Assembly (NCBI GenBank): GCA_001599815.1
Contig: BCIA01000006.1
Location: 1,800,961-1,864,960 of the forward strand
Origin: Furcasterigmium furcatum
Lineage: Eukaryota; Ascomycota; Sordariomycetes; Glomerellales; Plectosphaerellaceae
DNA length: 64,000 nt
Direction: 5' to 3'
The position numbers were made by a program, and so were the translations under genes. This document shows positions 11,365 to 22,353 of the stretch, one piece after another; position 1 is the stretch's first letter, and every line of letters starts with the position of its first letter. The notes under the pieces are model-generated. The model saw only the letters and a program-made list of their open reading frames with translations, was not told the origin of the DNA and made no database searches.

Positions 11365-12719
11365 GCCGGCAAGGAGACGACAGATTGCATCACACCCCAA
11401 GACAGAGACACGAATTCATGACAAGGAACATGCACCGAATCGCATGATTGCATCTAAGTGTATTCTTGGTTCTGGCACTAATGTTTACGTAGACTCGCTC
11501 GCTAGCCTCATGTAGCAACCGTTGGACGCACCTCAAGGGTCACTTGACAGTGGAGGGACGCTGAAGGTCATCCAGTCCTCGAGTGACATGCACCTGGGGT
11601 GACACAGCCATGCTACAGGTCATCACGAGTCCCGGCTCTGAACAAGAGCCGGGCCTGACAAGACCCTTCATGACCAAAAAGTAACGGGGGCAAATATGTG
11701 CTCGCCGACAGCCAGGTGTGCCAAACATGTGGCCTTTCTGGGGATAGGACCAATGCCACGCTGTGGCGGCCGTGGTAAACAGCAGATCATACCTGAAACT
11801 CAGCAGATGCTGGGAGACAAACAAAGCACCTGCTAAGTGTCTGGCCGGGCCGTCAAGCAAGGCGTATGGATCAAGTCATCGAAGGGTGCCTACATCAGCA
11901 GTGATATCAGTTATACGGGAAAGAATGTATACCTTATCATTGCTGCGGGCTATGTCGCCATTTTCTCTTGAACAGCAGAGTGGACGAGTCTGACGGAGCC
12001 AGATCGCCACTGCCGTGTTGGGCGACACAGTTACGGAAAAGCTGTTCAGGCGAGGCGTGGAGTTGTCAATCTGAAGGTGCAGTGTTGGTTTAACATCTCA
12101 TCAAGCTGGAGTGCATGTCGAACGTGAGCGAAGCCGTCAAATATCGATAAAGGCGAGACGCGTTTAATAATTGGTACAGTTGGAAGGTGCTGCGACGTGG
12201 GGTATCGAGCCGATGACAAGTTGAGAAAAGGGGACGCTGATGATGTGATCCACGAGGGGTTTGAATGCCCATCACTCCGAATTCATCGACCACGTCTGCT
12301 TTGTCGCGATGCCTCGTCGTTGCCGTGCTGATTTTGTTTGCCAAAGCTACTAAAATGAAAGCCCGCCCAGAGAGTCGAATCCCTGAGCAAGCCCAGCGCT
12401 CGAGCCGAAAGATCCGGAACTACCGTTCGTCGAGTCTGTTGTGAAAGCTGGGCCTCAAATACCGAAGAAGAGGCCAGGCGCCAGAAAAGCCGAGAGAAAA
12501 GCCGCGATCCGAAGATTCCCAATTTTGATTCCGCCCCGAACTAGTCGCATAATACAAGAACTCCTTGAACGCAAGACCGAGGAAAGCCGCCGCAATCGTA
12601 TGCACCGCTGCCAGTTTAAGGCTGCCGCAATGTTGATGGGACAACCGCTGGCGAGTTTGCGGGCGACAATTAGCGGGAACCTGAGCGCATTAGCTTGAGA
12701 GGTCTCGGAAGTCTCGCCA
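11365..12719. other. intergenic, 1.35 kb between convergent genes
   Basis: Lies between the sec39 and Tra2-like stop codons. Several short frames exist on both strands, none with family features. Nothing else was recognised. Confidence 0.45.
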
Positions 12720-14002
12720 TCAGTAGTTCGAACCTCCGCCGTAGGCCTCCCGTCCCTCGGAGCGGCCACCGCCTGCAGCATCGCCGTACCCAGCTCCGGC
12801 GGCAGGGGCGTCACGGGAGCGAGCGCCGCCGCCGCCTTCGCGATCGGCGGTGCGGTCGTAGCGATCCCGGTCGTAGCTGGGACCTCGGCGGTCGTCACGG
12901 TAGCGTTCTTCGCGGCCAGCGCCGCCGCCGCCGCTGCCGCCGCCGCCGCCTCCGCTGCCTCCGCTACCTCCGCCGTAGCGGTCAGGACGGCCACCGCTGT
13001 AACCTTCATCGCGGTCACGACGCTCGTAGCCGCCACGGTCGTAGCCACGGTCCTCACGGTAAGTTCGGTCGTAGCCACGATCTTCGCGGTAGCTACCGCG
13101 GTCGTCGTACCTGCGGTCGTAACCGCCGCCGCCGCCACCACCACGGTAACGATAGGGGTCGTCACGACCGTAACCGCCGCCGCCGTAGCCACCACGACGA
13201 CGATCATCATAGCGGTCGTTGAAACGGCCGCCACCGCGGCCGCCACCAGGACCGCCGCCACCGCCCTCTGGGAGAGTGTGAGTATTCGCGAAACGATGTG
13301 ACGTGTGGGGAGGCAAGACATACCGCGCTTGGGAGGTCCGAAGTACTTGCCCGGAGTCGGAGTGCGAGGGCGAGCGCGGCGAGCCTTCTCGATGCTCAGA
13401 GTACGGCCCTCAATCTCCTCGCCCTGGAGACCCTCCTTGGCAGCGTCAGCCTGGTCGGAGGTGACCATCTTGACGAAGCCGAATCCGCGGGACTCCTTGG
13501 TATGGGGATCGCGCATGATCTGGCACTTCTCAACCTCGCCGTACTTCTCGAAAAGCCGGGTCACCTCGGGCTCAGTAAGACGGGGGTGGATGCCGGTGAC
13601 GAAGAGGTTGGAGCCAGGGTTGATAGCACCATCATCGTCGCCGCCCTTGGAAGCGGTGTCGTCCTTGGGAGCACTGGAAGCAACAGGGTCAGCAATCTGA
13701 TCCGGTAGAAACGACTCGCAGCCGCTTGATGTCACGGCCGTTCGTGAGAGGGGGGCAACGTACCGGTCACCCGCGCCGGGAGACGCGGAGCGACGACGGC
13801 CGCCCTCGGGATCGTCGCGGATGGGACGGGGGGAGGCGCTGCGGTTGTCACGCTCGTAGCGAGGAGCTTCGTCTGAAACACGGTCGGAGGTCAGTGTCTG
13901 GTCGTCATTGTTGTTTGTCGGTCGATCGACGTCCATGAAGAAGGACTGACCCTCGTAGCGGTCGCCGTTGGCGGCCTCGTAGTCCATGCTGGTGGTGGCC
14001 AT
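12720..14002 (-). CDS. Tra2-like RRM protein with RGG/RS tail
   Basis: RNA-binding protein of the transformer-2/SR type, expected to act in nuclear pre-mRNA splicing. Three exons (14002-13764, 13673-13324, 13267-12720) give 378 residues. One RRM spans about 101-178: RNP2 LFVTGI at 103-108, RNP1 from about S141 (SRGFGFVKM), and the basic linker KARRARPRTPTPGKYFGPPKR, a hallmark of Tra2 proteins. The N-terminus has RS/SP-rich text (RSASPRPIRDD). The tail from about 197 is Gly/Arg/Tyr/Asp-rich with YDR, RGG and poly-Gly runs. Donors are GTACGT and GTATGT. Intron 1 is 90 bases and free of stops in frame. The start chosen is the first ATG after the leader, in MATTSMDYEA. The GC-rich tail leaves other frames open on both strands; these are shadows. 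Confidence 0.85.
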
Positions 14003-14483
14003 GGTGGTAATATTGGCGAGGAGAGCGACTCTATGGTTAGGAAAGGAGAGTTGGGTGCGGGTCGGCGGTGCCTCTGAGACCAAGAGGTCTGGAATCAGGC
14101 GTCAAAGAAGGTGTGAGCGGGTTTGATCGTTTGGGCAGCGCAAAGACTGGACGAAGAAAAATATGAGCTCAAAGGAGAGAAGAAAATGAGGAGGGGCGAG
14201 GAGGCGCGGAGAGTCAAAGACCAACGCGCAAAGAAGCCGTGCGGGGGAAACCTCGATGGATTTCTTGGGGCTTTGGGATGGAAAAGGTGCCGATGGTGGA
14301 GGTGTTGATGGGAAGCGACGAGGCGTGTCAACGTGATGGACTGGATTACTCGTAGATTGAGAAGGGAGGCTCAAAAAGTGAATGGGAAGGTCCACCTGGG
14401 TCCACTGGGAAAGTGCGAGTCAGGGAGCAGGAGGCCAACCAACTGGCAAGTGCTGTGCGCAATTGTGGGTCTCCCTGATTAGT

Positions 14484-14488
14484 CCAAT
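14484..14488 (+). promoter_or_regulatory. CCAAT box
   Basis: ccaatca, followed by an A/T-rich stretch (aaattttaaa), about 480 bases upstream of the Tra2-like start codon. CCAAT boxes bind the HAP complex and work in either orientation. Based on sequence match and position only. Confidence 0.35.
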
Positions 14489-14523
14489 CAAATTTTAAAG
14501 CGAAGTTGCCTTGCGACGCGCAG

Positions 14524-14528
14524 CCAAT
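14524..14528 (+). promoter_or_regulatory. CCAAT box
   Basis: Second ccaatca, 40 bases from the first, in the upstream region of the Tra2-like gene. The pairing makes it slightly more credible than a lone match. Confidence 0.35.
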
Positions 14529-14634
14529 CAGCCCTAAGATTTGGATGCGTTCACTTGCACCCTGGTTGGCAGCCTGGACGGGCAGGAGCGTTACAGTGGC
14601 TCTCATGTGCTTCCTACCTAATTAATTATGTACC

Positions 14635-17356
14635 TTACAGATCATCGACAACGACCTCTGGCCTGTCTCCTCCGCCGCCCTCGAGCATGTCCGTCTCCAG
14701 GGCCTGAGCAACATCCACCTCAACAAAAGCTTCAGGCTCGTCCAGGAACTGCAAATACTCTACAGCCTTCCCCCCACATGCCCTTTGTAAGGCAAGGGAT
14801 GCGAAGTGTCCCCCCACAACAGGCCTTGCCTTGAAGTGCGGGCCGGGCCAACCTCCCGTCTCTGTCTCGTAGAGGTCTGTAAATGGACGATCTGCCAACA
14901 TTAGCCTCCGATGAACGGCAACGATGTCAAGCGTCTACTCACCCGTTGTCGTCTCGTTGATCCATCTTGCGACGCTGTGCACAATCTCGGTGCGAGTCTG
15001 CTTGCTTGCCACCGCAGCCGCAAAAAACTCCCAGTCGCTCTTCGCGTAAAGATGGCGACTGTCAAGCGGCAAGCCATAAGTCTGCAACACGGCATGGTAC
15101 CAGTTGCTCTCTAGCTTATAAATATCCGACGGGACGAAGCTTGGTTTTGATTTCGACGGCCTGCCCAGCACGGCTTGCCAAAGAGCAGACATCCGGCCGG
15201 TACCGAATGACTTCGTGTCATTCTTGGGAACCCGGAAGCAGAGAAGGGAGTCGGCAAATATGTTGTATATGGTTGTCCAGGAGCCGTACCACGTATAAGC
15301 GAGCTTTGCATGTGTTCCGTCTCGTGATAAGGCGAAGCCCTGCCACTTGTCGATATACTCGTCCGCGATCTGCGAGTAGTGCCTGGCGTCGTCCTTCTTG
15401 TCTAGCATACTCGCAATCTCGCTCATTGCTTTGATGCCAATAATGCCCTTGAGAGCCAGATTCGTCTGGTTCGCAAGCCAGCCAGCAAAGTCATCCGTAC
15501 AGAGCTGATTTGCAGGTATCAGGGACTCGCGGACCAGGTAGCCAGTCCACTGCTTCCAAAGCCGGTAGGATCTGGACAGCCATTTCTTGGCCTGGGTCGG
15601 GCCAGTGGTGCCAAGGTCGTCGTCCAAATCGATGCCAAACTCATCACACTGGATTGGCACAGCCCGGCTGTTGCCGGGAGACAGGAGCACCGGGTTGGTA
15701 GTACAACACTCAACAGAGCGCAGCACCGCCGGCTGGGTATTGTGCTTGAAGGCATTGGCTAGGGCGAGGCCCATAATCAACATATTGCCACATTCTTCGA
15801 CCGGCATGTACTCATCCTCGCCGTCGGGATGACCTGTGGCGTTGGGGAAGTGCGATCCCAAGTCATGCATGCTGTAGTCGTTAGGGTACTGCCCGCTGAG
15901 CATGTGCTCCAACAGGGGCTCCAGTAGGTATTCCAGCCACTTTGGGTTGGTATAGAGGAAGAAGGGAAATGCCGGAAAGATCACATCGACAGTCTGGAAG
16001 TTACCGTTAGAAGATATCTCTTTCAGGAACAACACGGGATTCTCGGGTGTCCCAGAGAATTGCGTGGCCCCCAAAACCTGGCGAGCAGACAAGGCCACGA
16101 TGTCCTCGTAGTGCTCTGAGCCCGAGGTACGGGCATCTTTTGCAAGCTGTCCTGAGTAGTTGCCAGCAAGGGCACTTGCTGCCTTGAAGTCGTGATAGTG
16201 ATAACGAACCATATCGTCGGCAGTCGCGAAATACGACGACCAGAGCGGTCTCATCATGGTCAGTCCCCGAGCTGAGGCAAACTTCACAACCGGGTTTTGC
16301 ACCAACGCAAAGGTGAAGAGGGCTCCCTCTGTCCTAGGGGAAGAAGGCAGGACAGACCCATTGCTGAGATCGAAGGTCTTGGAGAAGGCGAACGCTGGCT
16401 CCTGGTCCTTGATTTTTCGGAACCTCCTGTCCACCTCATTGCTGAGGCTTCCATGGCCCACAAAGCGCCGTCGTAGGTCGGTGGCGCTTCCAGATTGATG
16501 GGACGCGTTCGCAGGACCGGTGAAATGGAGGGTTCCCCATTCTCCTCTATCCCAGTACTCTGAAAGGAGCTGTTCGGTCCGTCTTGCGAGTTTCCAGGTC
16601 TTCATTGGGGTTTCCGTGTGTGTCGATGAGATGGAGTCCTGACGATCCAACTCCCAGGTGATTTCACTATTACCGGAGCCACTCGCCCACATGCCATCGA
16701 TGTCAATGTAAAAGCTGACGTCAAAGCCCGCCTCCACGATGACTGCCAGGTACGCTGCAGGTAAAGACTGCCGAAGGGTGGAAGCGGGAGTGATGGGGCT
16801 TAAGAAGGACAGCACGACTGTTGCAGGACCTCCGCCTCCCGAGGGGGAGGGGATGACATATGTGAAGTTTGTGGTCGATGCATCAAACTGCGAACCTAGA
16901 TACTTGGGCTCAGAGACGTTCAAGGACCTAAAGGGCGTCAGCGTGGGTAGCGTGATGTAGGCGCGGGCAGTGGATGCCTTACCAGTGCGATCCCTGGAGA
17001 GAATCCTGGGGCCTTCCCAGGAGAGGATACACGGTCTGCGCCCCGGGCACAGAGACCATGACCGAGAAGCCAAGCTAGCGAGTGCGAGGATGCTTGTTAG
17101 CGAGTCCCGTCACTTCAACTGATCGATCACCGCTCTCACGAGTGGCGTAGCGTACTTCTTGTCCAGTCCAGAAGATGGGCCAATGATTCCATGGCGGCTC
17201 ACGAGCGTCGCCTAGCCATACGTTCAAGTAGGGGTTGCGGACGAAGAGGGGCAGAACCGGAGGAGTGAGCACCGAGGCTTGCACCGCTGCAACGAAGAGA
17301 CCAGCGAGAAGCGCCATGGCTTGCATGGCCGATGATGGGGACTTCTTAAGGTTCAT
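14635..17356 (-). CDS. gtaA: secreted glutaminase A-family protein
   Basis: Member of the fungal GtaA family (DUF5127, DUF4965, DUF1793), whose studied Aspergillus members hydrolyse glutamine outside the cell. Four exons (17356-17156, 17074-16983, 16927-14943, 14891-14635) give 844 residues. A hydrophobic signal peptide (MALLAGLFVAAVQA) lies within residues 13-28. Family text follows: PLFVRNPYLNVWLGD, PIFWTGQE joined to LGFSVMVSVPGA and VYPLLGRPQDS, then PKYLGSQFDAS, YIDIDGMWASG and a Trp-rich helical C-terminal half. Many N-x-S/T sites fit secretion. Introns end well (GTACGC..GCTAACAAGC..TAG; GTAAGG..TAG; GTGAGT..CAG). A start at the internal MQAMALL (residue 11) is equally plausible. Activity is inferred from family only. 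Confidence 0.85.
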
Positions 17357-18534
17357 GGAGATATGAGAGTATGCCCAGGCACATGAAATGTTCGGAATAT
17401 CAGTACGTCTCCTGCAACACCACAATGGGAGTACGATACAGACGACGTCAGGAGTGATTATGAAGGAAACATCCATGCATGTTACAAAATGAAGCAAGCT
17501 GGATGGACGTGCGGAGAAACTGGCAGGTACGACTCAGGCCAGCCCAGGCATTGGATGACACGGACGACTAGGAGCTCGCTCGTGATTGTCGCTGGCTCCA
17601 GCCTACCTAGGTAAGTACGTGCTAGTAGTACCTCCTACTGTGATTAGAACTACCTAGGTACCCGGTAGGTACCTACCTTTGTATTCCCTGGCTTGCGCCT
17701 ACTCGGACCTAGGTAGGTAAACTTGGGATCCTCTTTTCAGGTTGTGCTCAGGATGTTTCATCTGATGAGCATCACGATTTGCCTATTCTTAGTACGTGCC
17801 TGCTCCATGGACAAGGATAGCAGCATCTTCCTCTAACTCGGTCCAGATCTCAAAACTCCGGCGAGCAATGCATTTCCTGCGACGTGGAAGGGTCCCTCGG
17901 GATGAACCGCAGAGTCGCTATCGCTGATGACGTTCCTGGTGCCAGGCGGGGTTCGGCAGGCAGGAAGGTGGGGTAAAACCATGCAGCATTTGCGGGGCAT
18001 CCCGCTCCCCGGGTTCTTGACCACAGGGGTCCCAACGCACTGCAGGTGAGATGGTATCGCGGTACTACTTGTACTTGTAGGTACTCATACATATGAGGTG
18101 CTGCCACATGTTCCCAGGTATATATTCCGACCAATCTGGAAATAAGAAGGTATCTCGAGCAGCAGGTAGGTGAAAAAATGACTCATTGTGGATAGCATCA
18201 ATGATTTTCATGGAGCCACACCCATCTGTGATAGGTATATCGCCCTTCCATCGGATGCCAACTGATCACTCGCAGGGCCGAATGCAAAGCTAACTACATC
18301 CTCCTCTCCGCGTGAAGCTGCGGAGGTAATGGCCACCAACGCGGTAAAACTCACTTGTCTCTGCCAGCGTCTTGGTCCAGCCATATGTAATACGACCAGT
18401 TCATTAGCACACCAAACTCGGTACTCGTGATTATTTCAGACTGATTGTGAGATCAGCCTAGATGGCCTCCCTGGAAGGTCTGTCTCGCCGGCGTCGACTT
18501 CAAAGCGCTGCAATGAGCGAATGATTGTTTTCTA
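17357..18534. other. intergenic, promoter side of the glutaminase gene
   Basis: About 1.2 kb without a supported gene. It contains a cluster of CCTAGGTA-type short palindromes (17604-17719). Confidence 0.5.
17604..17719. repeat. cluster of acctaggta / ggtacctacc short palindromes
   Basis: tacctaggta at 17604-17613 and again at 17651-17660, the perfect palindrome ggtaggtacctacc at 17664-17677, and acctaggtaggta at 17707-17719. Similar strings recur in other intergenic regions here (32931, 33206, 60441, 62411) but I did not note them inside genes. Their function is unknown to me. Confidence 0.7.
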
Positions 18535-19238
18535 GAGCACAAAGTCCAATTCTTCGTCGCGAAGGAGGATGTGTCCGTCAGGGGTCAGCTCGACTCATGG
18601 ATCCAAGGCATCATCGACCAGTTCGGCCGTCTCGCCAGAGCCGCTAATTTGCCGGCAGCGTTGGAAGCACCGTGGAAGTCGATCGTAGCCGAACTTAACG
18701 AAGTTGAATAAGACAAATTCATGACCTTGATGAACCTGACCGGCTGCAGGTACTGTATGAGGGCTGAGCTGCGGCATATCACAGACCGGGGATCGATTGC
18801 GAATGGCTCCTCTATTCACGGTGTCACAGGTAAATCCGGGTCATCCACCCCCTCCCCCTCCCCCGTCTTCTGCTCTCCCCAACGGATGAACCGTTTATAC
18901 ACACCCGCTCAGGATTCGCCAACCACAAATCGTGCGATGCCAGCAAGCACAGCGGGATTTGGCCTCACCTGGACCGCCGCCAGGGAGGACGGCGGAAGGG
19001 AGATGAGGGTCAACGCCGTTGCTCCAGGGGCCATTTTCAGGCCGTTGACAGAGAAGAGTTGGTAAGAGTCCGGCCGTGCGTTTGATGCGCCTTTCGACGA
19101 ACCCACCGCTTTCAAGTGGCAGGGCATGGCCGAGGAAGTCGCCAACGTCCTGGCGTTTCTGCCCGGCCCGTGGAGCTCGTTCGTGAGCGGTGCTACACTA
19201 TGCACAACGTCGACGGGGCGTGGCTGTATGCTGCCTGA
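18535..19238 (+). pseudogene. decayed short-chain dehydrogenase/reductase (SDR)
   Basis: Conceptual translation recovers the middle and end of a classical SDR but no intact frame. Pieces in order: a segment around DSWIQGIIDQFGRL (18535 on); an in-frame TAA at 18709 where the family usually has Trp (text VE-stop-DKF); MNLTGCRYCMRAELRHI; SIANGSSIHGVTG before an intact GT..AG intron (18830-18912); FANHKSCDASKHSG; a one-base frame slip near 18955-18962; TAAREDGGREMRVNAVAPGA; then MAEEVANVLAFL and, after another slip near 19200, HNVDGAWLYAA and a stop. The nucleotide-binding N-terminus was not found. Asn, Ser and the S-x-K-like region are recognisable. Sequencing error cannot explain all the lesions. 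Confidence 0.7.
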
Positions 19239-19324
19239 TGACCAGCAAAACCACGGGACTCGTTGATTTTAGTGGTGGCTCTCGCCCACAAGTCGAAGCT
19301 TTCCACCGCATCACCGGGATGGTA

Positions 19325-19953
19325 TCACCATACATCTGTCGGTTGAACCTCGTGCCGCTCGCCGTCTGACCTAATGTGCTGTAGCTTGGTGTCGCGCTTG
19401 CAGGGCCTCCTCATGTCATATGCGTCCTCGCTGTGCGCCTTGGGGTCCGTGGCGTGATCGCCATAGTATTCCTTGACCACGCGGAAGACGCTGTAACCCA
19501 TGCTCTTGTAAAACGTGATAGCCCTGTGATTGCTCTTGCGGACGAAGAGATCCACGAACCAAGCGTCATTAGCGTCGGCTGCTGCCTCGAGCTGTTCCGT
19601 CAGGATCTTGCCAATGCCTAGTCGTCGAGCCTCGGGGGCTACTGTAAGCGCGGTGATGTGGGCGTGCCAGGGCAAGTAATGCTGGGAAAATTTGTACACG
19701 TCGGGGGAAGACTCCAGTTTCCCCATGACTACCAGGACTAGTCAGGCGACGAGGACGCATGGCAAACAGCTTGGGAGCACTCACTATAGCCGATGATGTT
19801 GCCATTCTTGTCCTCGCAGACCTGAAAGAGGGCAGGCCATTTGGCATGGTACTGAAGGTAGAATGCCAGCTCGTATGTCTCGGTCAGAGGATCGAGGTTG
19901 CACTTGGAGAACTTGTCGACATCGTCGGGTCTGAACCGCCTGAAGGTCGCCAT
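19325..19953 (-). CDS. nat3: NatB catalytic subunit, N-terminal acetyltransferase
   Basis: Catalytic GNAT subunit of NatB, which acetylates proteins starting Met-Asp/Glu/Asn/Gln on the ribosome together with Mdm20. Two exons (19953-19785, 19728-19325) give 190 residues. Nat3-specific text: CNLDPLTETYELAFYLQYHAKWP, then GYIMGK, the HAHITALTVAPE strand, the acetyl-CoA loop RRLGIG at about 91-96, FVDLFVRKSNHRAI and YKSMGYSVFRVVKEYY, ending in the family's DAYDMRRP. About 28 further charged residues after that motif have no obvious counterpart. The intron (GTGAGT..GGTAG) keeps the frame through Tyr-Ile-Met. Confidence 0.92.
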
Positions 19954-20719
19954 GGCTGTTGAAGTGCCTGTAGGAACAGGGGACACCGGCGGCTTCCAGG
20001 TTGGTTGCGGACACGGCCCCGAGATGCTGGCTGGAGTACGGTGGGATGGATGGAAGGGAAATATTTGTTTACCAGCATCAAGTTACGATAAGCGATAAGG
20101 CATCAGGGAATGGCATTTCGGGGTTGGGCCATGTGCCTGGTGCGTTCACGAAGGGTAACCTTCGGGCCAAATTAGGGTGCGGGGTACCTTACGGTACCTG
20201 GGGCCAGTGGGAGTGACGACCCATCCCGCCAGGGGTAGAGGCACACTGACGGCCGAAATGCAAGGGAAACAGCGACGACACATTCCCCCGAACTTTCTCT
20301 CGTCCAACTCTCGACGGCCGGATCGCGCCTTTCTTTACTTTGGCAGCATATCCTACAAGCAGCATACGGCTTCGACTGGACTCTCAGTACGAAAGCTGGG
20401 GTGTCCTCACGTCCGTCTCCATCTCTATATCAGCGTCTGATATACGCTCGACTGCCACGACTGCCACGACTGCCACGAGGCCGGGGACTCCCCTGCTTGG
20501 TCATTGATGTGGGAGACTCTTTTGCGCTTGTAACCATTCTAGCAACCGCCAGAGCGACAAAGAAACATTGTTCTTCTCTAACTCCCGCCCTCCTGCTTCC
20601 ATTTGTCTACCGGCTTCTTCCCTCCATCGGGCCTCCGTCCAGCACTCGACACAATCGCACCTTCACGCCGACCAAACGTTGTGCGTCCTTTCCATCCCCC
20701 GATCACCGCATCGTCAAAT
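19954..20719. other. intergenic, between divergent genes
   Basis: About 770 bases between the nat3 start and the next plus-strand gene. The last 250 bases are pyrimidine-rich and probably a leader. A small tandem repeat at 20449-20478 is listed separately. Confidence 0.45.
20449..20478 (+). repeat. 9-bp tandem repeat, three copies
   Basis: cgactgcca repeated three times and followed by cga, in the leader region of the next gene. Confidence 0.75.
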
Positions 20720-21958
20720 ATGCCTTCATCGCCGCAGACACCGCGGCATTCCCGCCATCCCTCCAGCTTCGACGCGTCGTCCCAATACTCCCCTTCGGGC
20801 CGCCGCCAATCCAGATCCTCAAACCAAGATCCAGCCACGCCTATCCGCAATAGCTTCAACAATGACGGTCTGGATATGGCCGCCTTCAGCGGCGGCGGAG
20901 CTGGGGCAGGAAACGGTCTAGGCAACCTGGCCGATGAGCTGGCAGATGCCTTTTCGGACTCTGGGGACGAGGGCGAATACTACGAAGAAGAAGACACCCT
21001 GAACATCAACACGGAAGATGGGAAGGGACGCGATGGAGTCGACGGCATCAGGGACAGCGGCGTGGACGTGACAGACGGGGAGAACAGCAGCAGCATCAAC
21101 AACAACAACCACAACAACAACAAGAGCTTAGGCCTAAGTCCCCCATCACCTACCAGGAGAGGAACCCGCAGAAAGGGCAGCGAGTATGATGGGAGCGAGT
21201 ATGGATCTGGATCTGATTTCGAGACTGCCGGCATGCCTTCGGGGTTGATCGCAAAGATGGATGCTGTGGAGGCGCTGGCAAGACGAGGCGCCGAGACCAA
21301 CGGCGGTCCGACAGATACGGTGTTTGAGCGCGTGACAGATGGCTTGAAGGACCTCGGTTCTCAAGCCGGCGTTGAGGGCAGCGCTACGAGGTGGGATATG
21401 CCTCTGAGCTCGATTTGATTGATGCACGGCACTGACCTGCGTGACTCTAGGCTTATCACGGCTCACTCCGCCCTGACTACCCATCTGGCGCACCAGACTC
21501 GTCAAATGCATAACCTGACATATCCGCTTCTCTCCCCCCTGGTCCCGCCCCCAGAGGCTGAAGCCATTGACGAACTGCTGCCACTCCTTATCGAGCTGTC
21601 CGAGTCCATGCCTCGGCCCGTCACGAAGGCGTACGACTCCCTGGCAGCACTGCACTCGCTTACGGCAGATCTAATTTCTAGCCTGAACTACCTATCCGAC
21701 AACCTTCACATGTCTCGTCAGACGACTACAACGGCAACACGGCGCCTGAAGAGTGCCAAGGAGCTGGTGGCTGAGATGAAGAGAGAGGATGAGCTGCGGG
21801 AGGAAGGTGAGCGGTGGCTGACAAGAGGCAACTGGGGCGAGAGGCTTGAGAAACGGGAGTGTGCTGGCGTGTGTGGTGACGTGGTTGGCGGGTTTGAGGA
21901 GGTGTGCAACGGCTGGAGGGCGAGGTTGCTGGAGCAGGCTGGCTCAGCACCGGCATGA
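20720..21958 (+). CDS. uncharacterised fungal protein, acidic N-terminus and helical C-terminus
   Basis: Two exons (20720-21390, 21451-21958) give 392 residues; I do not recognise the family. The N-terminal 210 residues are low complexity: Ser/Pro-rich (MPSSPQTPRHSRHPSS), a Gly patch, a very acidic run (SDSGDEGEYYEEEDT), an Asn-rich tract of AAC repeats around 21100-21122, and RRGTRRKGSEYDGSEYGSGSD. The rest is well-behaved helix: LIAKMDAVEALARRG, then after the intron LITAHSALTTHLAHQTR, EAIDELLPLLIELSE, LISSLNYLSDNLHMSRQTT, and a charged segment MKREDELREEGERWL ending GVCGDVVGGFEEVCNGW. The low-complexity head joined to a conserved-looking body suggests a scaffold or adaptor. The intron ends are GTGGGA..TAG. 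The first ATG in frame is used. Confidence 0.75.
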
Positions 21959-22353
21959 GCATGTCTGGGCCTTGAAGTTTCGGAGTTCTCTCTGTTGGAG
22001 GTCGCCTTATCATACCCGAGAATCGTGCACACCATACCGGACGGCCAGGGTCGCTTAGAGATACACTCAGGTCGTGGAGATGCTGGACAGTAACCCGGGA
22101 CAGAGCGTAGAGGGGCCTGGCTTGGAGCGGCGCATTCCTCGAGACAGCAAGGAGGCTGTCCGTCGTATTATGACATAACGAATACTAGACTATGGCCATC
22201 GAGTCACCTGGTGACTCGTCTTCTTTGTACTCGTCTTCTTTGTACTACCTGATATCACCCCGCATCACAATCCCAGGGGCCACTAATCACACCAACGCCG
22301 GACGTCCACGGGCGTCTGTCCTGTGCCCCTGGCCTCTCCCTTGCCATGCTATC
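21959..22353. other. intergenic, between convergent genes
   Basis: About 395 bases between two stop codons. It contains a 17-bp palindrome (gagtcacctggtgactc, 22201-22217) and a 15-bp direct repeat (actcgtcttctttgt twice, 22214-22243). Confidence 0.5.
22201..22243. repeat. palindrome plus 15-bp direct repeat
   Basis: gagtcacc-t-ggtgactc is a perfect inverted repeat. It overlaps two adjacent copies of actcgtcttctttgt. It lies in the 3' region shared by two convergent genes, so it could form a hairpin near transcript ends; that role is speculative. Confidence 0.6.

Larger units (their letters stand above)
14003..14634. other. intergenic, upstream region of the Tra2-like gene
   Basis: About 630 bases between the glutaminase-like stop and the Tra2-like start. 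It holds the Tra2-like leader and promoter, including two CCAAT boxes annotated separately. Confidence 0.5.

Noticed and set aside
12695..13222. 175-codon plus-strand frame and other open frames over the RGG exon
   Set aside because: Shadow of the Gly/Arg repeat of the Tra2-like gene; composition is a reverse-complement artefact.
13863..13928. Possible additional intron near the start of the Tra2-like gene (TTTCAG at its end)
   Set aside because: The only matching GT would remove 58 bases and break the frame, while the read-through frame is open and sensible.
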